38,659 bases of DNA, from positions 101,488 through 140,146 of the forward strand of contig NZ_BPEW01000009.1 in assembly GCF_019654975.1 (NCBI RefSeq), read 5' to 3'. A program made the position numbers and the translations under genes. The stretch is from Shewanella sp. c952 (GTDB taxonomy: Bacteria > Pseudomonadota > Gammaproteobacteria > Enterobacterales > Shewanellaceae). Shown piece by piece: positions 32,085-38,659 of this stretch (positions are counted from its first letter, which is position 1; each line of letters opens with the position of its first letter). The notes beneath the pieces are model-generated. The model saw nothing but the letters and a program-made list of their open reading frames with translations, was not told where the DNA came from and did not search any database.

Positions 32085-34166
32085 CTACCCTAGCTGCCCC
32101 GCCACCATTAGCTCTCGAGTCTCAGGGATCTCATTATAAGACAGTACATGCAAGCCTCGGGCAAACGCCAGAGCGTAACGGGCGAGAATAGGCCTTAGTT
32201 GCGGAGAAACAAGTAGCAGTGGGCTATGACCATGCTCTTTGGCTTGCGCCAGTAACTGCGGCATCCTTTGTTGCAACTGTGCCAGTAGTTGTGGATCAAC
32301 CGGAAAACTATCCAATGCAACTTTACCCTGCTGCTGAGCTTGATTCAGTGCCGTAATTAACGTCTGCTCCAGCTCCGGCGCTAACGTCATCACATTCAAT
32401 TTTGGATCTGCCCCAACAATTGAGTGCAAAATAGTATTTCTCAATGCACAGCGAACATCGGCAGCCAACAACACCGGATCTTTACTGTTCTCGCTGCAAT
32501 CGAGCAAGGTGGTTGCGATGGTGCGGATATCCTTCAACGAAACCTGCTCTTTCAACAACAACCTAAATACTTTGAGTTGAAGAATGGGAGGAAGTGCTGC
32601 GTTAAGCGACTCTGCAAGCTTAGGCGATTGCTTGGCTAAGCGATCACTCAGCGCCAATACATCATCATGCTGCAGCATGTCAGGCAGCGACTCTCGGATC
32701 AGTTTACTCACATGGGTCGCAATAACGGTGGCGTTATCCACCACCGAATATCCTAGGTTAAGCGCGTTCGCTTTAGCTTCCTGCTCAATCCAGATTGCGT
32801 CCATTTGATAGGCAGGCTCTTTGGTAATGACACCATCGATATCACCAAAAACGGGGCCACTTTTAATCGCCATCAAACGTTCAGGGTCGAGTTCAGCAGA
32901 AACAACGGGATTACCCATTAAGCTTATCTGATAGGCGTTTGGAGCAAGTGACAGGTTATCTCGCACTCTCACTTCCGAGAGTAGGAATCCTGCTTGCTCA
33001 GATAAGGTTCTACGGATCCCGGTTAAGCGTTTTTGCAGCTCGGCACCTTTGCTGCGCTCAACTAAATGCACTAAGCGATATCCAAGCCTTACTTCAATCA
33101 AATCCGTGAATGGCAAAGCATCCCAACTGGGGGCCGAGGGCTCACTTAAGTTACTTTCGATTTGAGCTTCAACTTTCGACTCTGCAATCACAGGGCTACG
33201 TTGACTCTGCTTCCATGCAGAGAAACCAAGTAGAGCAGCAAATGCTAGAAAAACAAAAGTGGGCATTCCAGGTACTAAGCCTAAAATCAACATGACGATT
33301 GCTGCCGTCGCTAATGTTTTAGGGTTGGCCAGAAGTTGTTGACGCAACTGCTCAGGCATCTCTTCAGCGTCCGAGACACGTGTCACTATGATCGCCGCAG
33401 CAGTCGCTAACAGCAATGATGGGATCTGCGCAACTAAGCCATCACCAATCGTTAGCAAGGCAAACGTTTTAAAGGCTTCAGCAGCACTCAAGTCATGCAT
33501 GAAGATACCAATCGCCAGACCACCGAGCATATTAATCGCTAAGATCAAGATCCCCGCAATGGCATCACCACGAACAAACTTAGACGCGCCATCCATTGAG
33601 CCATAGAAATCGGCCTCACGGGCAACCTCTTGCCGACGATCCCTTGCTTGCTCTTGCGTCAACACTCCGGCATTAAGATCGGCATCAATAGCCATTTGCT
33701 TGCCGGGCAATGCATCTAAAGTAAATCTGGCAGAGACTTCAGATATACGCTCGCCACCTTTAGTGATCACCACGAAGTTAATGATCATTAAGATCAAAAA
33801 GATTACCGCACCAACAACATAGTTACCGCCAATCACCACCTCACCAAAAGCTTGAATCACTTTACCAGCGGCATCACCACCTTGGTGGCCCTCAATCAAT
33901 ACCACTCGGGTTGAGGCTACATTCAAAGTTAAGCGCAACAATGTCGCCAGTAACAGCACTGTCGGAAAGACCGAAAACTCTAAAGGACGACGGATTGATA
34001 CACCTACAAGTAACACCATCACAGCTAATACAATGTTAAAAGTAAACAAAATATCCAGCAGGAATGGCGGTAACGGTAATATCACCATCGCTAGAATGGT
34101 CAGAAGCATTATCGGAATGCCGATATAACTTGGACTGCCGGAAAAAGTGCGCGAGAACCAGTTCAT
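32085..34166 (-). CDS. flhA: Flagellar export protein FlhA (secondary/lateral system)
   Basis: FlhA is the main export-gate subunit of the flagellar type III apparatus. The 693-aa protein has about eight N-terminal membrane helices and the cytoplasmic-loop signature SARFTLDALPGKQMAIDADLNAG, including the FHIPEP-family block DAxPGKQMAID. A soluble C-terminal export domain starts near residue 350 (VRLGYRLVHLVERSKGAELQ...). It is the last gene of this operon, 15 bp after flhB. The absence of chemotaxis genes and flhF/flhG next to it, unlike polar systems, supports a lateral set. Confidence 0.95.
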   Translation of the reverse strand: MNWFSRTFSGSPSYIGIPIMLLTILAMVILPLPPFLLDILFTFNIVLAVMVLLVGVSIRRPLEFSVFPTVLLLATLLRLTLNVASTRVVLIEGHQGGDAAGKVIQAFGEVVIGGNYVVGAVIFLILMIINFVVITKGGERISEVSARFTLDALPGKQMAIDADLNAGVLTQEQARDRRQEVAREADFYGSMDGASKFVRGDAIAGILILAINMLGGLAIGIFMHDLSAAEAFKTFALLTIGDGLVAQIPSLLLATAAAIIVTRVSDAEEMPEQLRQQLLANPKTLATAAIVMLILGLVPGMPTFVFLAFAALLGFSAWKQSQRSPVIAESKVEAQIESNLSEPSAPSWDALPFTDLIEVRLGYRLVHLVERSKGAELQKRLTGIRRTLSEQAGFLLSEVRVRDNLSLAPNAYQISLMGNPVVSAELDPERLMAIKSGPVFGDIDGVITKEPAYQMDAIWIEQEAKANALNLGYSVVDNATVIATHVSKLIRESLPDMLQHDDVLALSDRLAKQSPKLAESLNAALPPILQLKVFRLLLKEQVSLKDIRTIATTLLDCSENSKDPVLLAADVRCALRNTILHSIVGADPKLNVMTLAPELEQTLITALNQAQQQGKVALDSFPVDPQLLAQLQQRMPQLLAQAKEHGHSPLLLVSPQLRPILARYALAFARGLHVLSYNEIPETRELMVAGQLG

Positions 34167-34181
34167 GAAATCAAATATCCT

Positions 34182-35315
34182 TTAGTCGTGTTGTAAATTT
34201 TTAGGAATAAAAAAGTGGGGTAATGGATCAGGCTTAGTCTGTTTGCCCTGTCTAGCGGCTTTGATTTGCAGCACATACGTAAGCACATGGGCAATGGCGA
34301 TAAATAGTGCCGCCGGGATCTGTTGATCTACCTTAGTAGAGTAATAAATGGCGCGGGTAAGCGGCGGTAACTCAATCACCTCCACATCGTGACGCAGAGC
34401 CACTTCGCGCATATGCAGTGCCAGTTCATCAGTGCCTTTAGTCAGCACATATGGTGCATCTGCTTTATCAATGTCATATTTAAGCGCTACCGCATAGTGA
34501 GTCGGGTTAACCAGTAACACATCGGCTTTAGGCACTGAAATATCGGCTCTAGAACGGCTAATACGTTGCTGCATCTGGCGTATTTTTGCTTTGATTTCAG
34601 GTTTACCATCTTGCTGCTTATGTTCATCTTTAACCTCTTGCAGCGACATCCTCAGCTCTTTATGGTGATGCCAGTATTGGTAAGGCACATCGATAAAGGT
34701 GATAAGCAGTAACCCAAGCCCCAGAAACAACATCCCCAGTGACAACATATCGATAACTTTTGATACTGCCTCGTCAACTGGCAACTGATTAAAGGTCAGC
34801 AGTGTTTGCAGGTTTTTTTCAAGAAAAAACCACATGATCCCCACCAACAACACAATTTTTAAAATGGATTTAACCAGTTCAACTAATGACTTAACCGAAG
34901 CCATTCGCCCCAAACCTGCGATAGGGTCGATACGGCTGTATTTGAAGCTGGCATTTTTGAAATTGAATACCGGCCCGCCGGGCATCGCGCCTGCCACCAT
35001 AGCAATCAAGGCAACCATCAAAAAAAGTGGCCCGAGAATGTTTAATATTTCAAGTAAGGACTGGGCTAAGTGACGCGTCATCATTCCAGGCTCATCCAGC
35101 TGCGCCTTAGTCAGTAACATATTGGTGCGAGTCATTTTTGCCACTTTAGCTGCAATCCAATCTGCACTTGTGGTCAGTAACAGTGAGCAACCAATAATTA
35201 GCGCCGTGGAAGCTAAGTCTTTTGAACGCGGGACCTGGCCTTCATCTTTAGCCTTTTTAAGCTTCTGCGGCGTAGCTTGTTCTGTTTTGCTTTGCCCGCT
35301 ATCTTTATTGCTCAT
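34182..35315 (-). CDS. flhB: Flagellar export protein FlhB
   Basis: FlhB is the export switch that sets substrate class through self-cleavage at NPTH. The 377-aa protein has the charged N-terminal EQATPQKLKKAKDEGQVPRSKDL, four membrane segments, the linker QDGKPEIKAKIRQMQ and an intact VNPTHYAVAL cleavage site. I start it at ATG 35315, which overlaps the fliR stop in an ATGA arrangement and implies coupling. A start at 35363 would add 16 residues unsupported by homologues. Confidence 0.95.
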   Translation of the reverse strand: MSNKDSGQSKTEQATPQKLKKAKDEGQVPRSKDLASTALIIGCSLLLTTSADWIAAKVAKMTRTNMLLTKAQLDEPGMMTRHLAQSLLEILNILGPLFLMVALIAMVAGAMPGGPVFNFKNASFKYSRIDPIAGLGRMASVKSLVELVKSILKIVLLVGIMWFFLEKNLQTLLTFNQLPVDEAVSKVIDMLSLGMLFLGLGLLLITFIDVPYQYWHHHKELRMSLQEVKDEHKQQDGKPEIKAKIRQMQQRISRSRADISVPKADVLLVNPTHYAVALKYDIDKADAPYVLTKGTDELALHMREVALRHDVEVIELPPLTRAIYYSTKVDQQIPAALFIAIAHVLTYVLQIKAARQGKQTKPDPLPHFFIPKNLQHD

Positions 35316-36091
35316 GGCACGCCACCAATAAACTGATACATAGCCGACAACGCATCGAGACATAAGTCGCTATAGCGGCTGGGTAAACCACTGAAAGAGA
35401 AGAACACACACAATAAGCCCATTAACATCGACATTGGAAAACCCAAGGCGAATACATTTAATGAAGGTGCCGCGCGGCTTAATACGCCAAAAGTGACATT
35501 TACCATTAACATGGCCAGTACAGCAGGCAGTGCCAACATGAACGATGCCGCAAAAATCCAGCTAATTCGCCCAATCAATCCCATTAAAGGCAGGTCAAAC
35601 ACCCTCATACCAATTGGCCACAACCGAAAGCTATCAACCAGTATACCCAACGCGACAAGATGACCGTCTAACGCCAGAAAAAGCAACGTGCCATAGAGTA
35701 AAAACCATTGCCCTAAAATCGGGTTAGAGCCGCCATTTGCTGGGTCATTCATTATTGCCATCGCTAGCCCCATCTGCATCGACATAATCGCGCCAACCAA
35801 GGTCATCACATGGATCATAATGGTTAAAAACAGAGCCAACATAAAGCCAACCAGCAGCTGTTCAATACCAAGAAATAGCGCTTTTATCGAGATCGCATCG
35901 ACTTCTGGAAAGGGTGGTAAAATAGGGGCAACCAGTACCGAAATACTGATAGCCAGCAGAATGCGAACCATGACTGGAATATAGGTACTACTGAGGAAAG
36001 GCATCACCATAAAAGCCCCCATAATCCGACAGAATGGCCACCAGAAAGTCGCGATAAAGGTGCTGATTTGCACAGAAGTAAGCGACAACAT
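35312..36091 (-). CDS. fliR: Flagellar export protein FliR
   Basis: FliR is a polytopic subunit of the FliPQR export-gate core. The 259-aa protein has six or so hydrophobic segments, with family landmarks RIMGAFMVMPFLSSTYIPVMVR, GSNPILGQWFLLYGTLLFLALDGH and MLALPAVLAMLMVNVTFGVLSRAAPSLNVFALGFP. GGAGG lies 11 bases before the ATG. Its TGA shares bases with the flhB ATG. The gap of 46 bases from fliQ is unusually long for this operon. Confidence 0.95.
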   Translation of the reverse strand: MLSLTSVQISTFIATFWWPFCRIMGAFMVMPFLSSTYIPVMVRILLAISISVLVAPILPPFPEVDAISIKALFLGIEQLLVGFMLALFLTIMIHVMTLVGAIMSMQMGLAMAIMNDPANGGSNPILGQWFLLYGTLLFLALDGHLVALGILVDSFRLWPIGMRVFDLPLMGLIGRISWIFAASFMLALPAVLAMLMVNVTFGVLSRAAPSLNVFALGFPMSMLMGLLCVFFSFSGLPSRYSDLCLDALSAMYQFIGGVP

Positions 36092-36137
36092 TAGGCGCTA
36101 GCCTCCGCCAACATGAGTGCAGAATGCGCCATCTTCA

Positions 36138-36407
36138 TCAACCTATAATATGGGGAATGTTGAGGAATAAGCGCTGAAACAGATCGCTGATCTGCTGCAA
36201 CAACCACTCGCCAGCGAACAACACCATCAACAAGGTGAGTACCAGTCGTGGCAAAAAGCTAAGCGTCTGCTCATTCACTTGAGTGGCAGCTTGAAACACT
36301 GCAATCAATAGGCCCACTAGTAATCCAGGAACCACTAGCACACCAACCATAGCCACCACCAAAAAAATCGCCTCTGCAAACATTGATGTCAGTTCATTTA
36401 CATCCAT
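36138..36407 (-). CDS. fliQ: Flagellar export protein FliQ
   Basis: FliQ is an 89-aa two-helix subunit of the FliPQR core. It shows the conserved AIFLVVAMVGVLVVPGLLVGLLIAVFQAATQVNEQTLSFLPRL block (helix, then QAxTQxxEQTLxFxPK-like segment) and a second helix near the C-terminus. It starts four bases after the stop of the small ORF at 36412, whose tail supplies the GGAG ribosome-binding sequence. Confidence 0.95.
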   Translation of the reverse strand: MDVNELTSMFAEAIFLVVAMVGVLVVPGLLVGLLIAVFQAATQVNEQTLSFLPRLVLTLLMVLFAGEWLLQQISDLFQRLFLNIPHIIG

Positions 36408-36411
36408 ATGG

Positions 36412-36552
36412 CTACCCAGCTCCGTGAAGCAAAAAGTTAATCACAAGCGGCCAGTCATTCACCATCACCAAGCCTGTCATCACCAGTCCAGAGAGTAGAA
36501 AACAACGATCACCTAAAGAGATTGAATCTCGCTGTTCTTGCTTAGCACTCAT
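36412..36552 (-). CDS. 46-aa putative single-pass membrane protein between fliP and fliQ
   Basis: This ORF is too short for a 60-residue cutoff and is easily missed. It reads MSAKQEQRDSISLGDRCFLL and continues with a hydrophobic segment (about residues 17-31) and a second nonpolar stretch VINFLLHG near the C-terminus. An AGGAAGGA ribosome-binding sequence lies about nine bases before its ATG. It fills the fliP-fliQ gap tightly, ending four bases before the fliQ ATG and carrying fliQ's Shine-Dalgarno inside its 3' end. No protein family is recognised. FliO, a small membrane chaperone of FliP, is otherwise absent between fliN and fliP, so a FliO-like role is conceivable but unproven. Confidence 0.65.
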   Translation of the reverse strand: MSAKQEQRDSISLGDRCFLLSGLVMTGLVMVNDWPLVINFLLHGAG

Positions 36553-36591
36553 AACTATTTTCCTTCCTATCAAGCCGCTTATTCAAAACTG

Positions 36592-37320
36592 CTATCCATA
36601 ACTCGCCACTAAGGTGCTCACAGTCATAGACCAGCCATCTACCAATACGAAAACCATTAATTTGAACGGCAACGAGATAATCAATGGCGAAAGCATCATC
36701 ATCCCCATCGACATCAACACGCTGGCAACCACCAGATCGATCACCAAAAAGGGCAAGAACAGTAGAAAACCTATCTGAAACGCTGTTTTTAGTTCACTTA
36801 AAACAAAGGCAGGCATTAACACAAAGAAAGGGATCTCATCGGCTGTTAATGTGGTTGGCTCATCAGCAATTTTAAGCATCTGCTCAAGGTCAGTCTCACG
36901 GGTTTGCGCTAACATAAATTTGCGCAATGGTACTTCCCCTCTCACCACCGCCTCAGTTAACTCAATTTGCCCCTGATCGTAAGGCAGAAATGCATCATCA
37001 TAAATTGCTTGCCCAACAGGTCGCATAATGAAAATAGTCATTACTAGCGCGATACCAATCAATACCTTATTAGGCGGGCTCTGCTGTAACCCCAGTGCTT
37101 GGCGCAAAATGGCTAACACTACGATCACTCGCGTAAAACTAGTCAACATCATCAGCAGTGCAGGTAAAAAGCTTAACACTGTCATCAATGCCAATATCTC
37201 TAGCTTTACGTTTACCGACTGGGCCTCAGCGCCGTCACCTAAAGTAAATAATGTAAAACCATCACTAGCATGGGCACCCGAGGAAAAACCAACGAGTAGC
37301 AGAAGCAAGACTCGCCACAT
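36592..37320 (-). CDS. fliP: Flagellar export protein FliP
   Basis: FliP forms the pentameric core of the export gate. The 242-aa protein has a cleavable-type signal peptide (MWRVLLLLLVGFSSGAHA), then LEILALMTVLSFLPALLMMLTSFTRVIVVLAILRQALGLQQSPPNKVLIGIALVMT, the most conserved FliP stretch. Near the C-terminus lie PAFVLSELKTAFQIGFLLFLPFLVIDLVVASVLMSMGMMMLSP and PFKLMVFVLVDGW. It begins two bases after fliN ends. No fliO gene separates them. Confidence 0.96.
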   Translation of the reverse strand: MWRVLLLLLVGFSSGAHASDGFTLFTLGDGAEAQSVNVKLEILALMTVLSFLPALLMMLTSFTRVIVVLAILRQALGLQQSPPNKVLIGIALVMTIFIMRPVGQAIYDDAFLPYDQGQIELTEAVVRGEVPLRKFMLAQTRETDLEQMLKIADEPTTLTADEIPFFVLMPAFVLSELKTAFQIGFLLFLPFLVIDLVVASVLMSMGMMMLSPLIISLPFKLMVFVLVDGWSMTVSTLVASYG

Positions 37321-37322
37321 AA

Positions 37323-37670
37323 TTAGTCGTTGGCTCCAGTGAGGCTAATCGCTTCAACTTCCAATAAGCGAACCCCATAACGGCCATTCACTTCAACAAC
37401 TTCACCGCGACCGAGCAAAGCGCCGTTAACACGAATATCTAACGGCTCACCAACCATTCTGTCGAGAGCGACCACATCTCCCTCGCCCATTTGAGTCAAT
37501 TCACCCAATGACATCTCCGCACTCGCCAACTCTAACGTCACCTGGACCGGCAATTGATGGAAGAAAGACATATCTTTTTTAGGCTTTGGTTGGCTACTCA
37601 CCTCTTTCTCATTGAAAAATTCGTCATCAAGTAGAAAGTCTTCATCTTGCAAAATATTTTGTTCAGCCAT
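37323..37670 (-). CDS. fliN: Flagellar motor switch protein FliN
   Basis: FliN builds the lower C-ring with FliM. The 115-aa protein has an acidic disordered N-terminus (DEDFLLDDEFFNEKE) and a SpoA domain: LPVQVTLELASAEMSLGEL, then GDVVALDRMVGEPLDIRVNG and LLGRGEVVEVNGRYGVRL. All are standard FliN positions. It starts four bases after fliM's stop. Confidence 0.94.
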   Translation of the reverse strand: MAEQNILQDEDFLLDDEFFNEKEVSSQPKPKKDMSFFHQLPVQVTLELASAEMSLGELTQMGEGDVVALDRMVGEPLDIRVNGALLGRGEVVEVNGRYGVRLLEVEAISLTGAND

Positions 37671-37674
37671 TGGA

Positions 37675-38544
37675 TTATTCCTCTAATTGAAAGGCTTCTT
37701 GTGTCAATTTGGCAACCATTTGCCCTTCATGAGCGTGGACGGTGGCATAAAAGATAGGACGTTTGCCCACAGTAACTGGGCAGCGAGAGTGCAGGTTCAT
37801 CGGTAAGATATCCCCCACTTTAAGCTGCTGTAATCCGGTTACCGGTAAACTCTGTTGTCCAAGCTCAAGCATGACTCTAAACGGAAGTTGTGTAAGGCTT
37901 TTAGATAGCTTCTCATTTAAAGCTGGATCGGCTTGATACTGACTAGGTTGTTCAGCCATCAAACCTAAAAGGTGCTCAGCCAAATAGAAGCTGATCCCTG
38001 GCCCACGATGCACTTTGGGGAAATTTAACTCGCAACACACAGGGGCTTTTATCGGGGTAGTGTTAGTGACTAGTTCAAGTTCTAACTCTTCAGCATCAAT
38101 CCGGGCAACAGGTAAGGTATTTATCGCTGCCAACATCAGTCTTTTTACCAGACGGAACTCTGACTGGCTCGGCGACCTCAACGGCGATTTAGGTGCGCTA
38201 GAAAAGCTACCGTAATAACCACTTGCCAACTGATCTAACGTGCACTTGTCTATTTTCCACCAGCCTAGCTCTACACGCTGATAACTCAGCAGAAACCAAG
38301 CATGGTGTAGCTCTGGCACTACAGCTTCAGATTTAGCCGATAGCGATACCTGAGACAAAGCATGGTGCCCTTGACGAATGATAGGGTTCAGTAACTCATT
38401 GACGGCATCCATCATAGGTCGCTGACTATCTGTAAGCTGTATCAATAATCGGCTTCTAGCTAACTTTTCCTTTAATAAGGCAACAGGTCTCACCTCAACG
38501 TTATGAGATAATTTCACCAGCTTTGCTTTTGCGGTTGTTTTCAT
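37675..38544 (-). CDS. fliM: Flagellar motor switch protein FliM, lateral type without CheY-binding motif
   Basis: FliM links the C-ring to the rotor and normally binds CheY-P through an N-terminal EIDALL-like motif. The 289-aa protein (start ATG 38544, AAGG six bases upstream) begins MKTTAKAKLVKLSHNVEVRP and has no such motif. The middle domain is divergent, and the usual GGxG segment is not evident. The C-terminal SpoA domain is clear: LPFRVMLELGQQSLPVTGL, VGDILPMNLHSRCPVTVG. Loss of the CheY-binding segment is known for FliM of lateral systems in Shewanella putrefaciens. A start at 38574 would add ten residues and is unlikely. Confidence 0.88.
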   Translation of the reverse strand: MKTTAKAKLVKLSHNVEVRPVALLKEKLARSRLLIQLTDSQRPMMDAVNELLNPIIRQGHHALSQVSLSAKSEAVVPELHHAWFLLSYQRVELGWWKIDKCTLDQLASGYYGSFSSAPKSPLRSPSQSEFRLVKRLMLAAINTLPVARIDAEELELELVTNTTPIKAPVCCELNFPKVHRGPGISFYLAEHLLGLMAEQPSQYQADPALNEKLSKSLTQLPFRVMLELGQQSLPVTGLQQLKVGDILPMNLHSRCPVTVGKRPIFYATVHAHEGQMVAKLTQEAFQLEE

Positions 38545-38659
38545 TATAAACCTTGTAACAAAGAACACTGCCAAATATCCGACAGCAACTAGTTAATAGT
38601 TATTTAATTGACTAATGACAACTTAATGGCGCGACAATTAAATATAGAAACACATAGTA
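38545..38659 (-). other. Upstream region of the flagellar operon
   Basis: These 115 bp at the window edge have no ORF. A sequence like TGGCAG-N6-TTTGT at about 38560-38575 hints at a sigma-54 promoter, but the -12 element is shifted by one base and start would lie only a few bases before the ATG, so it is not claimed. The true promoter may lie beyond the window. Confidence 0.3.

Noticed and set aside
38560..38575. Sigma-54 promoter upstream of fliM
   Set aside because: TGGCA is followed by a -12 element displaced by one base, and the resulting start would leave almost no leader.

Overview
The window looks like the chromosome of a marine gammaproteobacterium, most likely a Shewanella. Supporting signs are the kbl-tdh-glpE-glpG block, polA-spf-engB followed by a Csr-type RNA and yihI, a cytochrome c4, hemN, and a lateral-type flagellar export cluster. 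Species cannot be fixed without a search, although the gene order resembles what I remember of cold-adapted deep-sea Shewanella. No transposase, prophage, CRISPR array, tRNA or rRNA was recognised.

Region 1 (1-12339) is a lipopolysaccharide core locus. It holds hldE (5' part only), hldD, kdkA, waaA and three GT9 heptosyltransferase-like genes (a fourth lies at 17305-18309). It also holds an unassigned GT-B-like protein (6614-7693), a GT80 sialyltransferase-family gene (7937-9133) and a glycerol-phosphate module. That module comprises a GDDW-type cytidylyltransferase, a protein resembling archaeal sn-glycerol-1-phosphate dehydrogenase, and a CDP-glycerol glycerophosphotransferase-like enzyme. 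The gene set predicts a heptose/phospho-Kdo core decorated with glycerol phosphate, perhaps of unusual stereochemistry, and possibly a nonulosonic acid.

Region 2 (12340-19022) has a TetR regulator, the threonine catabolic pair kbl-tdh with an intrinsic terminator between them, glpE-glpG, a GT9 gene paralogous to the one at 522, and elbB.

Region 3 (19023-28966) has polA, Spot 42 RNA with a near-consensus CRP site upstream, a possible second small RNA, engB, cytochrome c4 and a CsrB/CsrC-family RNA with 18 GGA motifs. It continues with a methyltransferase-like gene whose SAM-binding loop is degenerate, yihI, a DUF2489 gene and hemN.

Region 4 (28967-32032) has a DUF885 metallopeptidase-like lipoprotein and a PldB-like alpha/beta hydrolase.

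Region 5 (32085-38659, minus strand) is a flagellar C-ring/export operon in the order fliM-fliN-fliP-(46-aa membrane ORF)-fliQ-fliR-flhB-flhA. It has no fliO between fliN and fliP, and its FliM lacks the CheY-binding N-terminus, as expected for a secondary (lateral) flagellar system. The 46-aa ORF between fliP and fliQ, the glycerol-1-phosphate module and the GT80 gene are the most unusual items.
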